From: Streptomyces sclerotialus
Lineage (GTDB): Bacteria; Actinomycetota; Actinomycetes; Streptomycetales; Streptomycetaceae
Direction of reading: 5' to 3'
Assembly (NCBI RefSeq): GCF_040907265.1
Contig: NZ_JBFOHP010000002.1
Coordinates: forward strand, 8,197,950 to 8,261,949
DNA: 64,000 nucleotides
The position numbers and the translations under genes were made by a program. This document shows, piece after piece, positions 52,023 to 60,302 of the stretch (positions within the stretch are counted from its first letter, which is position 1; every line of letters starts with the position of its first letter). The notes under the pieces were generated by a model. The model worked only from the letters and a program-made list of their open reading frames with translations. It searched no databases and was not told where the DNA came from.

Positions 52023-52772
52023 ATGGATCGTCTTACGGGAAAGCACGCGCTGATCACAGGGGGGACGAGCGGCATCGGCCTCGAAACGGCCCGCGAGTTC
52101 CTCGCCGAGGGAGCGACTGTCGCCATCACCGGCCGCTCTCAGGAAAAGCTGGACGAGGCGGCCCGGCAATTGGACGGCCCGCTGCTGACCATCGCCAGTG
52201 ACGCCGGCGACGTACCCGGCCAGGCGGCGCTCGCGGCGCGGCTCCAGGAGGAATGGCCGAAGCTCGACATCCTGATGAGCAACGCCGCCGACGTCACCCA
52301 CCTCCCGATCGAGGCATGGACCGAGGAGGCGTTCGACAGGCTCCTCGCGACCAATCTTAAGTCGCCGTTCTTCCTGATCAGGGACCTGTTACCGCTTTTC
52401 TCCCAGCAGTCCTCGGTCATCCTCGTCGGCTCGGTCTCCGCGTACATCGGACACGAGAACGCGACGGTCTACGGCGCGGCCAAGGCGGGCCTGCTCTCCT
52501 ACACGCGCGGGCTGACCCATGAACTGAAGGACCGAGGGATCCGCGTCAACGGACTGAGCCCGGGCCCGACGATCACCAACGCGTTCGCGCCCCTCGGCCC
52601 CGAGCGCCAGGCCGCCCTCTACGAGGAACTCCGGCGGACCGTGCCTCTCCATCGCCTGGGAACCGCCACCGAACTGGCGAAGGCAGCGGTCTATCTCGCC
52701 TCGGACGAATCCGCCTACACCGCAGGGACCGTGCTGCGCGTTGACGGGGGCATCGGGCAGCTCGCGTACTAG
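52023..52772 (+). CDS. Short-chain dehydrogenase/reductase (second)
   Basis: This 249-residue oxidoreductase starts at ATG 52023 after GAGGAGGGACAG. It has the classical SDR marks: cofactor motif TGGTSGIG (~14), 'DILMSNAADV' in the NAG position, catalytic Ser in 'LVGSVSAYIGH', YGAAK (Tyr and Lys), 'VNGLSPGPTITN' and 'VLRVDGGIGQ' at the end. The position after strand 2 is 'TGRSQEK' (Arg), favouring NADP(H). It is preceded in frame by the broken SDR and both are under the TetR operator. Confidence 0.92.
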   Translation: MDRLTGKHALITGGTSGIGLETAREFLAEGATVAITGRSQEKLDEAARQLDGPLLTIASDAGDVPGQAALAARLQEEWPKLDILMSNAADVTHLPIEAWTEEAFDRLLATNLKSPFFLIRDLLPLFSQQSSVILVGSVSAYIGHENATVYGAAKAGLLSYTRGLTHELKDRGIRVNGLSPGPTITNAFAPLGPERQAALYEELRRTVPLHRLGTATELAKAAVYLASDESAYTAGTVLRVDGGIGQLAY

Positions 52773-53326
52773 GCGGTTTCATGTTGGATCAGCGTGCGGA
52801 CCAGAGGAAGACGCCTGCGACGTAGAGTCCGCCAGGTAGCCGACTGGGTGGCACCAAGCTGCGCTGGGAGCTGACCGCCGACCGCACCGAACGGGACACC
52901 CTGCGCCAGTAGGCTCTGAAGTCCCAGCTCTGACACCAGCCGCAGGGTAGTGGGGGGCGGGCTCGCCTTGGTGGCGGTCTGCTCGTGGTGTTCGGGGAGC
53001 GTCCGCATGACGGGTGACGGGTGACGGGTGATGGGTGACGGGGCCGGACATGGCGGCGAGCGCGGTGAGCACGATGCCGGACGGGTGGTGCGGACCCTTC
53101 AGCTCCTCGGCGAGGAAGTCCAGCCCGACATCACTCGCCGTCAGCTCCTGGGCGAGCAGGGCGAGCATGGCGAGTTCGATCCCGCAGCCGGGTCGCTTGT
53201 GCTCGTGGACGGCGAGGGTCACGGCGACGCCGCAGGAGCGGATCTCCCGGCGAGCTTCGCAGCGGCCTCCAGCTCCGGGCGGCTGTCGGCGTCGGCACCT
53301 GGGAAACAGGCGGCGGCGAAGCCGAT
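52773..53326. other. Gap with a 7-bp repeat and unassigned fragments
   Basis: The region between the SDR and the convergent regulator B holds five GACGGGT units (53009-53043). Short plus-strand (52850-52912, 'LRWELTADRTERDTLRQ') and minus-strand (53222-53045, 'GIELAMLALLAQELTASDVGLDFLAEELKGPHHPSGIVLTALAAM') stretches look protein-like but lack starts or continuity. They may be remnants; no family is recognised. Confidence 0.4.
53009..53043. repeat. 7-bp tandem repeat, five copies
   Basis: GACGGGT is repeated five times (53009-53043) with one A-to-G variant class (GATGGGT). Non-coding on both strands in any convincing gene. It is part of the pattern of short tandem arrays in intergenic DNA of this window. 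Confidence 0.8.
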
Positions 53327-54208
53327 CTATCGCCGTTGGTCTCCACGTTCCGTCGGCTGGTCAGCGATGGGGCCGGAGTCGGGCCGGCGCCGGGTGGCGT
53401 GGAGGGAACCGAGCAGATTGAGGGACTGGGCGCTGGGGCTGCCTGGTTCGGCGTGGTAGATGACGAGCTGCTGGCCGGGCGTCTCGCGTACGTCGAATGC
53501 TTGGTAGGTGAGGGTGAGCGGGCCGACCTCTGGGTGGAGGAAGTGTTTGGCGTCCTGGGTCTTGCCTCGCACGGTGTGGGACTGCCAGAGGCGGGTGAAG
53601 TCCGCGCTGTGCTCGATGAGGGTGCGGACGAGTTCGCGCAGCCGTGGATTGTCCGGGTCGAATCCGGTTGCCTCGCGAAGGTTGGCGACGGTGGCCTGTG
53701 CTGCCCGGTCCCAGTCCGTGTAGAAGGTGCGGCCCGCGGGGTCGAGGAAGGTCATGCGGGCCAAGTTGTCCGCCGGCTCGAACGGGGCGTAGAGGGCATC
53801 GGCCAAGGCGTTGACGGCGAGGAGGTCCAGGGTCCGGCTCATGACGAACGCTGGAGTGTTCGGGTAGCCGTCCATCAGCTGTCGCAGTGCCGGGCTGACC
53901 CGCTCGGCGGCGTGGACGGAGGGCCGTTCGCCTGGCGTGGCCCCGGCCAGCCGGTACAGGTGCGCGCGGGCGTCCGCGTCGAGGCGCAGCGCGCGGCTGA
54001 GCGCGTCGACCACCTGGGGTGAGGGGTTGCGTTCGCGGCCTTGTTCGAGGCGGGTGTAGTAGTCGGCGTTCACGCCGGCCAGGACGGCGACCTCCTCGCG
54101 GCGCAGGCCGGCGACTCGGCGGGCTCCGTAGCTGGTCATGCCGACGTCCTGCGGCTGCAGGCCGGCGCGGCGTGCGCGCAGGAAGTCTCCCAGGTGGTTG
54201 TCGTCCAT
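53327..54208 (-). CDS. MmyB-like XRE-family regulator (B)
   Basis: This 293-residue protein has the same architecture as regulator A: XRE HTH with 'RRVAGLRREEVAVLAGVNADYYTRLEQGRERNPSPQVVDALSRALRLD' and a C-terminal ligand domain with 'TPAFVMSRTLDLLAVNALADALY', 'LARMTFLDPAGRTFYTDWDRAAQATVANLR', 'HFLHPEVGPLTLTYQAFDVRETPGQQLVIYHAEPGSPSAQSLNLLGSL'. This second form is the more common MLTR class. Its divergent neighbour is an Atu4866-like gene and then an SDR. A 33-bp near-perfect palindrome lies 27 bp upstream. Confidence 0.92.
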   Translation of the reverse strand: MDDNHLGDFLRARRAGLQPQDVGMTSYGARRVAGLRREEVAVLAGVNADYYTRLEQGRERNPSPQVVDALSRALRLDADARAHLYRLAGATPGERPSVHAAERVSPALRQLMDGYPNTPAFVMSRTLDLLAVNALADALYAPFEPADNLARMTFLDPAGRTFYTDWDRAAQATVANLREATGFDPDNPRLRELVRTLIEHSADFTRLWQSHTVRGKTQDAKHFLHPEVGPLTLTYQAFDVRETPGQQLVIYHAEPGSPSAQSLNLLGSLHATRRRPDSGPIADQPTERGDQRR

Positions 54209-54234
54209 GTGGTCAGGCTAGGCGGCGGCCCGGT

Positions 54235-54267
54235 GTGCTGCCTGGGTGTGGCACACCCAGGCAGCAC
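54235..54267. promoter_or_regulatory. Operator: 16-bp perfect inverted repeat around a single base
   Basis: GTGCTGCCTGGGTGTG (54235-54250), G, CACACCCAGGCAGCAC (54252-54267) is a perfect dyad. It lies between regulator B (start 54208) and the divergent gene at 54348. The central GGGTGTGGCACACCC resembles the core beside regulator A (GGGGGTGGCATCCCC). As a hairpin it could also form a cruciform, but operator function is more likely at this place. Confidence 0.8.
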
Positions 54268-54347
54268 GCGCCCTGGTCGGTGGCCGCTGACCTGCCCAGA
54301 CTCGGTGGAGCGGGAGGGACCGCACCGTTCGAGGAGAGGAGTTTGCC

Positions 54348-54632
54348 GTGGCCGGGACCGTGGAGAGCGACCACGTCGACGTGGTCGGAACGGTCGGCGT
54401 GGTCGGAACGTGGGTGACCGCGGACGGGCACATCCGTCAGGAGCTACTGCGGGACGGCCGCTACGAAGAGGCCCGCGGCGAGCGGCGCAGCGCGTACACC
54501 GGCCGGTACACGGTGACCGGCAGCCACCTGGACTACGTCGACGACACCGGGTTCACCGCCACCGACGACATCCGGGACGGAGTGCTTTATCACGAGCACC
54601 TCGTGCTCTACCGGGAGCAGAAGTCGTCGTAG
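54348..54632 (+). CDS. Atu4866-domain protein
   Basis: This 94-residue protein contains 'VGTWVTADGHIRQELLRDGRYEEARGERRSAYTGRYTVTGSHLDYVDDTGFTATDDIRDGVLYHEHLVLYRE', the small β-barrel of the Atu4866 family (Agrobacterium protein of known structure but unknown function). GTG start at 54348 after GAGGAGAGGAG. Its first ~18 residues contain a VDVVGTVGVVGT repeat not typical of the family. It is frequently adjacent to MmyB-like regulators and SDRs, as here. Confidence 0.82.
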   Translation: MAGTVESDHVDVVGTVGVVGTWVTADGHIRQELLRDGRYEEARGERRSAYTGRYTVTGSHLDYVDDTGFTATDDIRDGVLYHEHLVLYREQKSS

Positions 54633-54754
54633 AGGAGGCCGGGCCGCGGCCGCCCTGGTCACCGGGGCGAAGCCGCCGTCGGCGGACCAAGAAGCCCGGC
54701 ACAGCAGTCAGCCAGTCAGCCAGTCAGCATCAATGAGAACCAAGGATCACATCC

Positions 54755-55511
54755 ATGACAGGACAACGACTTGACGGCAAGGTCGCGCTGATCACGGGCG
54801 CGACCGGCGGCCTCGGCACAGCGACCGCCGAACTCTTCGCCCGCGAAGGCGCCCGGCTGGTGGTCACCGATGTCGCCGAAGGCCCTGCGGGACCTGTCCC
54901 AGCGGATCGGGGCACGCGGCGCAGAGGTCGTCGCTGCCCGCCTCGATGTCTCCTCCGCGCGGGAGTGGGACGAAGTGATCACCGTCGTACGCGACCGGTT
55001 CGGAACGCTGGACGTGCTCGTGAATCTCGCCGGCATCCTGGACTGGCCAGGTGTCGAGGACACGCGGGAAGAGGCGTGGGACCGCGTCATCGACGTGAAC
55101 CAGAAGGGCACCTGGCTCGGCATGAAGGCGGCGATGCCGCTCCTGCGTGCGAGCGGCAACGCCTCGGTGATCAATACCTCGTCCGTACTCGGCCTGGTGG
55201 GAAGCGGCGCGGCTGCGGCCTACCAGGCGTCCAAGGGGGCCGTGCGCCTGCTGAGCAAGACCGCCGCGGTCGAGTACGCCCGGCAGGGAGTACGGGTCAA
55301 CTCGGTGCATCCCGGGGTGATCGCCACGCCGATGATCCAGGACCTCCTGGACGACCAGGGCGACCGGCAGCCGGACATCCGGCGCACCCCCATGCGCCGA
55401 GCCGGCCGCGCCGACGAGGTTGCCTCCGCGATCCTCTTCCTGGCCTGCGACGACTCCTCGTTCGTCACCGGCTCGGAGCTGGTGGTCGACGGCGGCCTCA
55501 CCGCGCACTGA
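54755..55511 (+). pseudogene. Short-chain dehydrogenase, frameshifted in the first third
   Basis: 'MTGQRLDGKVALITGATGGLGTATAELFAREGARLVVTDVAE' (ATG 54755, TGATGGLG cofactor motif, Asp after strand 2 favouring NAD) is followed, after a one-base shift around 54885-54890 (GAAGGCCCTG), by 'ALRDLSQRIGARGAEVVAARLDVSSAREWDEVITVVRDRFGTLDVLVNLAGIL' and the catalytic 'INTSSVLGLVGSGAAAAYQASKG' to 'ITGSELVVDGGLT'-like end. Apart from the indel everything is conserved, so it may be a recent mutation or a sequence error. It is downstream of the Atu4866 gene, in the regulon expected for regulator B. Confidence 0.8.
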
Positions 55512-55526
55512 ACAGCCCGGCCGTAG

Positions 55527-55645
55527 GACGGCCACGACGGCCACGACGGCCACGACGGCCTGCCGTGAACGCCGCACCCCGTGACCGCGTCAACGTCCTG
55601 GCCTACCTGGCCTACCTGGCCCGCCTGGCCTACCTGGCCCGCTCA
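55527..55645. repeat. Two 9-bp tandem arrays between SDR genes
   Basis: ACGGCCACG is repeated about four times at 55529-55561, and a second array of CCTGGCCTA/CCTGGCCCG units follows at 55600-55642. Both have period 9 and lie in the 210-bp gap before the next SDR; the second could be translated as WPTWPTWPAWP if an upstream start were used, which I consider unlikely. Confidence 0.7.
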
Positions 55646-55721
55646 CCGCGCCACTGCACAGCACCTCAGGTCCGCCCGCACCGGCGCCTGCACTCACCTC
55701 ACCTTCTCCAGGGACCGCACC

Positions 55722-56498
55722 ATGACACCTGCAACTGCGTCCGCCGAAGCATCCGAATCCGCCGAGTTCGCTGGGATGACCGCTCTCGTCACCGGGGCCG
55801 CGCGCGGCGTGGGCAAGGAGACCGTGGCGCTTCTCCACGTCCGCGGCGCCCGCGTCGTAGCCGTGGACCTACGCCCCGACATCATGAGGCTGCCGGACGA
55901 GTTTCCCGGCGTATTCGCGATGCGCGGCGACATCACGCGGGAAGAGACCGCCGCCCGCGCGGTGCAATCGGCCCTGGACACCTTCGGAGGGCTGGACATC
56001 CTGGTGAACAACGCCGGACGCACTGTGAACAAGCCCATCACCGAAACCACCGCCGAGGACTGGGACGCTGTGATGGCGGTCAACGCCCGCGGCTCGTTCT
56101 TCTGCGCCCGTGAAGCATTTCGGGTCATGAAGAACCGCGGCGGCGGTGCCATCGTCAGTACCGGGTCCTACGCCGGCGCCGTCGCCCTGCCCGAAGGCGT
56201 CGCCTACAGCGCGTCGAAGGGCGCTCTGGCTCAACTGACCAAGGTGCTCGCCGTCGAGGGCGGGCCACTGGGCATCCGCGCTAATCTCGTTGCCGCAGGC
56301 GTCATCGAGACCGATTTCCTCGACACGATCCGCCCCGACAGCCGCTCATACCTGGCGTCCTTCGCTGAGGCGCAGCCCCTGGGACGAGTTGCGCAGCCCG
56401 AAGAGATCGCCGAGGTGCTGTGCTTCCTGGCGTCCCCGCGCTCCAGCTTCATCACAGGAGCCGTGGTCGCCGCTGACGGCGGCTTCACCGCGGTCTAG
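55722..56498 (+). CDS. Short-chain dehydrogenase/reductase
   Basis: This 258-residue SDR (ATG 55722, MTPATASAEASE) has TGAARGVG (~26), Asp in 'VVAVDLRPD' favouring NAD(H), 'LDILVNNAGRTVNKPI', catalytic Ser in 'IVSTGSYAGAVALPEGVAYSASKGALAQL' with YSASK, and 'ITGAVVAADGGFTAV' at the end. It follows the frameshifted SDR and the 9-bp repeats. Part of the dehydrogenase-rich block 51-56.5 kb; substrate unknown. Confidence 0.92.
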   Translation: MTPATASAEASESAEFAGMTALVTGAARGVGKETVALLHVRGARVVAVDLRPDIMRLPDEFPGVFAMRGDITREETAARAVQSALDTFGGLDILVNNAGRTVNKPITETTAEDWDAVMAVNARGSFFCAREAFRVMKNRGGGAIVSTGSYAGAVALPEGVAYSASKGALAQLTKVLAVEGGPLGIRANLVAAGVIETDFLDTIRPDSRSYLASFAEAQPLGRVAQPEEIAEVLCFLASPRSSFITGAVVAADGGFTAV

Positions 56499-56589
56499 CG
56501 CCGCATCAGGCAGTATGTCTTCGGTGGCCACGGCCCGTAGGCCCGGGTTGTCAGCGGTTCCGCCGGATGACGTGGCGGTGAGGTGTCCG

Positions 56590-57420
56590 AGTCGTGCGGC
56601 GGGGCAGTCAGGCGGCCTGACTGTAGCCGTCGGCTCCTGCGCCGCCATCACTCCGCTCGACGCCGATCAGGCGTACAGCATCATGGCCCGGCTGCGCCTG
56701 GCCATGCCCCGCCAGCTCAAGATGTTGCTGCTGCCGACCACCAGGCAACGGACTATCTCCGCCGCGCGCTGCGCAACCTCCGCGCGGACGCCCTGGTTGC
56801 TCGGGTCCACCGCGCCCAGCACAGCTTCTGGTACTGCGTCCCGGCGGGCCTGGCCGAAGCTGCCGCCTCCGGCGAGCTGCCGCCGAGGGCCGGCTGGGCC
56901 ACCCGGGATGCGCGCGGCTGGCGGCGGCGGGTGGCCACAGCCGCGCGGACCGGCTTGCGTGAGCACGCCCTCGCCCTGGTCGGCACCGGCATTGCTTCCA
57001 CCAGGCGCAGACGGCCGACCTGCCGACTGGCAGGTAGAAGTCGCCCATCCCACGCCGGCCGGCCCCCTGATACCCGACGGCGCGGTGCTCCTGAGCGATG
57101 GCTCCCACGCGTTCGTGGAGATCGACCGCACGATGTCCTACGCTCGCCTGCTCGCCAAGCTGGAGCGCTACGACGCCTACCGCGGCGCGCCGGCGAGCGG
57201 ATGAGGCAACGCCGCCCGTGTCCCGCGCAGCCACTGGCAGGAGACCTACGCCGGACCGACCCTGCACCGCCCCTTCCCGCCGGTGCTGTTCGTCTTCGCC
57301 CCGGCCCGGCGGCGCGCCGCCCCGGCAACGAGGGAGGCCGCGTTCTGCGACCGCGCTCGCCGCGTGGTGAGTGTGAACTACCGGATTATGGTGGCGACCA
57401 CGACCCGGCCCTGCTGACCC
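56590..57420 (+). pseudogene. Replication-relaxation family protein, multiple frameshifts
   Basis: Ordered pieces in different frames match plasmid-type replication-relaxation proteins (winged-helix N-terminus plus nuclease-like fold): 'YSIMARLRLAMPRQLKMLLLPTTRQ' (~56670), 'TDYLRRALRNLRADALVARVHRAQHSFWYCVPAGLAEAAASGELPPRAGWATRDARG' (56750-56930), 'LREHALALVGTGIA', 'ADWQVEVAHPTPAGPLIPDGAVLLSDGSHAFVEIDRTMSYARLLAKLERYDAYRGAP' (57020-57200) and 'WQETY...PFPPVLFVFAPA' (57237-57300). Such genes sit on actinobacterial plasmids, integrative elements and chromosome ends. At least three indels show it is dead. Confidence 0.7.
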
Positions 57421-57992
57421 GGTAGAGGCCCGACCGTCCGGTGTGGCGGGGCGTCGGCCACGGCGAGGACCGCCGGAACCTGGCCGCGCTGCCGACGCCG
57501 CGCTGAGCACGGCAGCGGGCCCGGCCTCCATCCAGGTGCCGGGCCTCTGCCGTCCGGCCGCGTTGCCGGTGGTGGCTGCAAGGCTGGGGATGAACGGCGA
57601 TGAGCAGCTGCTGCGCGGCCGGGGCTACGGCCACGACCACGACACCCCGGCCCCGGCCCGCTGCCGCACCGGACGTACGCGGTGCTGTCGGCGGGCCGCT
57701 GGACGGGTTCCTGCTGGGCATCACCGGCTGGCGGCCGGGGGAAGCCGAGGACGGCGCGGCCCTGTCCACCGAGCTGTCGCGGTGGCCCGGCGGCCGCGCC
57801 CTGTACGACCCGCGCCCCGGCGAGCCGCGCACACCGGGCCCTGGAGTGAGCTGCCGCTTCTACTACTCCGGCGACACGCCCTGACCACGATGCGTCGGCC
57901 CCACCGACGATGGCGAGTCAGGCGTCGGTGAGGCGGTCGAAGCCGCTCAGCATCGGGGGCAGCTGGAGACAACAGGCTGCCACCTAAGAGGC
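57421..57992. other. Gap with one unassigned fragment
   Basis: The plus-strand stretch 'DGFLLGITGWRPGEAEDGAALSTELSRWPGGRALYDPRPGEPRTPGPGVSCRFYYSGDTP' (57700-57882, ending in TGA) resembles the end of a real protein but no start or family is recognised. The rest is GC-rich non-coding DNA between two decayed mobile genes. Confidence 0.35.
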
Positions 57993-58424
57993 TTGACAGC
58001 GGATGGTGAACTGATCATGAATCGCAACCTGAGAGGATCTGATGGCTGGGCGGGCGGCGAGGCCTTCGAATACTTCCGCTACCTATGGGACGAACCAGCC
58101 ACCCAGCTCGCGATCATCTTCGTCGGCGGCGAAGGCTGCCACACCGTGCTGCGCCGCGAACCGATGCTCTCCTCCCGCATCTTCATCCGGCAGCACTTCA
58201 CCCGCCTCACCCCCAACGAGGTCCTCGACGTCATCCCCCTGTTCCACCCGATCCGGGCCGATGCCGATCCCGAGGACATCACCTTCGCTGACAGCCACGC
58301 CGCGCACGGCAACTTCCGCGCCTGGGCCCAACTGACCGCCCACACCCGCACCGCCCTGACCCGCACCGGCCGCGCCCGCGTGAACCAGGAGCTGCTGCGC
58401 TGGGCCTTCAGTCGCCTCGCCTGA
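57993..58424 (+). pseudogene. TniB-like AAA+ ATPase, C-terminal half only
   Basis: 'GGEAFEYFRYLWDEPATQLAIIFVGGEGCHTVLRREPMLSSRIFIRQHFTRLTPNEVLDVIPLFHP' and 'HGNFRAWAQLTAHTRTALTRTGRARVNQELLRWAFSRL' are the C-terminal half (sensor region and lid) of a transposition-helper ATPase of the TniB/TnsC kind common in Streptomyces Tn7-like elements. The Walker A and Walker B/DEAQ parts that must precede it are missing. Together with the TnsA-like remnant at 33020 it points to former Tn7-like transposons near this end. An ATG at 58017 may be fortuitous. Confidence 0.6.
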
Positions 58425-58467
58425 ACACCACACCGCCACGCACCTCGCCGCGCCGCCGCCCGTCACT

Positions 58468-59556
58468 GTGGTCATCGACCCGGGCAACGATGTGATCTAC
58501 ACGCACACCGCCCTGGCCGCCCACCATCCGCCGTCCGGCCGGATCACCCTGCACCCCGGCCCGGGCACCACCAGCGAGACCGGCCTCGCCCACGACCTTC
58601 TCGCCGCCCTAGGCAAACCGCCCCTACTCCCGGGCCGCTTTCCCGGCGGCCGTCAGCCAGCCCGGCAGGCAGCCACTGCCTGGATGGCCGCCCTGCCCGT
58701 GACCCGGCTGACCGTCCTGCGCGCCCACCGCCTCACCCCCCCCGCCCGCCGCACGATGCGCCCCCTGCAGCTACAAGCCCTCACCGATATCCACCTGACC
58801 CCGATCTGCCACCGCTCTCACCTTCCCGCCGCTCTGCACCAGGCCCTGCGCACGGCCGACTACTCCGTCACCGCCGACTTCGAAGCCGCCCCGCCGCCAC
58901 TACTACGGCACGCCTATCGCCGAACCCCCGCCGGCAGACGAGCCCGCCTGGCCGGCCAGCCGGTGGCTCACCCTGCCCGCACTGGACCGCCTCATCTCCT
59001 ACGACAGCCCCGCCCCTGCACTGCCCCGTGCACGCCGCCCCCGATCGTCTTCCGGCACCGCCCACCGCCCGCTCCACTCACCCCGCACACCGCCCAGCGA
59101 GTCACCCACCGGCTTCGCACAGCAACCGCACATCCTCGCCTGGCCGCGGCCGTCGCCGCCGCGCTGTTCACCGGCGCCTCCCTCCAGCAACTCGCCACCG
59201 CCCGCCCCCGCGACTACGACGACGCTGCGGCCACACTCGCCCTGCACGACCGCGCCCGCTACACCGACGGCTGCGCCACCCACCCCGTACCGCCCTGGGC
59301 GGGCATCTTCCTGCGGGCCGCGGCCTGCTTCGCCCGGCTCGTACCCGGCGAGGGCCAGGAACTGCTCGCCGCGCCAGGTGACCGTGCGCACCTGCTGCGC
59401 CTGGCCGAGACGGCCAGGCTGCGCCCACCCCAGCCACCCACGGCCCGCCGCCAAGGCCCGGCCGGCCGTGTCGAGTGGGACTGGCAGGAGCGGCAGGAAG
59501 CTGAGAGGTACGAAGCGATGCCGGCCAGACGCGCCAGGCCCACCACGCGACGCTGA
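58468..59556 (+). pseudogene. Companion gene of the TniB-like ATPase, unknown family, probably with two frameshifts
   Basis: The frame opens with a GTG at 58468 and stays open for 362 residues, but the middle (58890-59030) reads as arginine/proline-rich nonsense; in the next frame the same DNA gives 'RHYYGTPIAEPPPADEPAWPASRWLTLPALDRLISYDSPAP', which looks genuine. Flanking parts are 'LPVTRLTVLRAHRLTPPARRTMRPLQLQALTDIHLTPICHRSHLPAALHQALRTADY' and 'AAALFTGASLQQLATARPRDYDDAAATLALHDRARYTDGCATHPVPPWAGIFLRAAACFARL'. Two compensating indels are therefore likely. I do not recognise the family; its place 43 bp behind the ATPase suggests a mobile-element accessory gene. Confidence 0.45.
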
Positions 59557-59587
59557 ACACCTGACGTGTTCGCTCGAAGGTGCAAGC

Positions 59588-60143
59588 TCATCCGATCGAG
59601 AAGTCGGCGAACTCGATGTCGCTGAAGGCGATGCGTAAGCCGTGGGCGCGGCGGCCCCATTCGCGAAAGTAGGCATGTCCCAGCGCGCGGGCCAGGATCA
59701 CCGTCTGCTGCTGCTCGCCCGCGCCGGCGTCCCGGGCGGCGAACAACTCCCGGGCTACCTCTCCCGGCAGGTACTGGGTGATGCACCGCACCCGCGGATC
59801 GTCCGAGGACCCTGCTGGCGCGGCGAACCCGAATCGCGCCCGGGTATGGAAGACGAAGCCCTCCGCTTCGGCCTGGGCACGCCGACGAGCCCGTATCCGG
59901 GGCTGCCACCGCGCCAAGACCGCTTCCTCGATCGCCCGGTCCTGCATCGCCCCCCGGCAGGCGGCGCGCTCCGGGCTTCTTCGTCACCCACCGCTGCACA
60001 GTGCGCTGCGACACCCCCAGCACGACGGCCACCCTCCGGGTGGAATACCGATTCGTTGCCAGCAGAAACCGCAGGCGAGCCTCGGTGCTCAAGGGAACGG
60101 GCCAGGTGCGTAACGCGTGCTCCAGCCCCTGCTCGATATGCCC
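59588..60143 (-). pseudogene. tpg: Second terminal-protein (tpg) gene, frameshifted in a G-run
   Basis: From GTG 60143, 'GHIEQGLEHALRTWPVPLSTEARLRFLLATNRYSTRRVAVVLGVSQRTVQRWVTKKPGAR' matches the N-terminal HTH of Tpg. After the run GGGGGG near 59955, the protein continues in another frame: 'MQDRAIEEAVLARWQPRIRARRRAQAEAEGFVFHTRARFGFAAPAGSSDDPRVRCITQYLPGEVARELFAARDAGAGEQQ' to 'AYFREWGRRAHGLRIAFSDIEFADFSIG', again Tpg throughout. Joined length ~185 residues equals the intact copy at 36372 but identity is only moderate, so it is a divergent paralogue. Without tap beside it and broken as read, it may be a relic of another linear replicon, or one base is miscalled. Confidence 0.85.
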
Positions 60144-60302
60144 CACGCCCGCCTCCTCCAAGTGGCCAGCCGATAAGGCCGGCACCCTGCGGCCATGACG
60201 TCAGTTCTCCCACACTCCCCGCCCCTCACCGCCGATTGCGGCATTCCCGGAACAGCAGTAGCTGGCATCGGCTAGAGGGCCCCTGCGTCGGCGACAGGGC
60301 GG

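Noticed and set aside
54235..54267. Intrinsic terminator
   Set aside because: It lies between divergent genes, upstream of both, so an operator is the more sensible reading.
58468..59556. Tyrosine recombinase suggested by AALFTGASLQQLATARPRDYD
   Set aside because: The resemblance to the integrase L-TG-R motif is superficial; the catalytic R-H-R-Y residues are not present.
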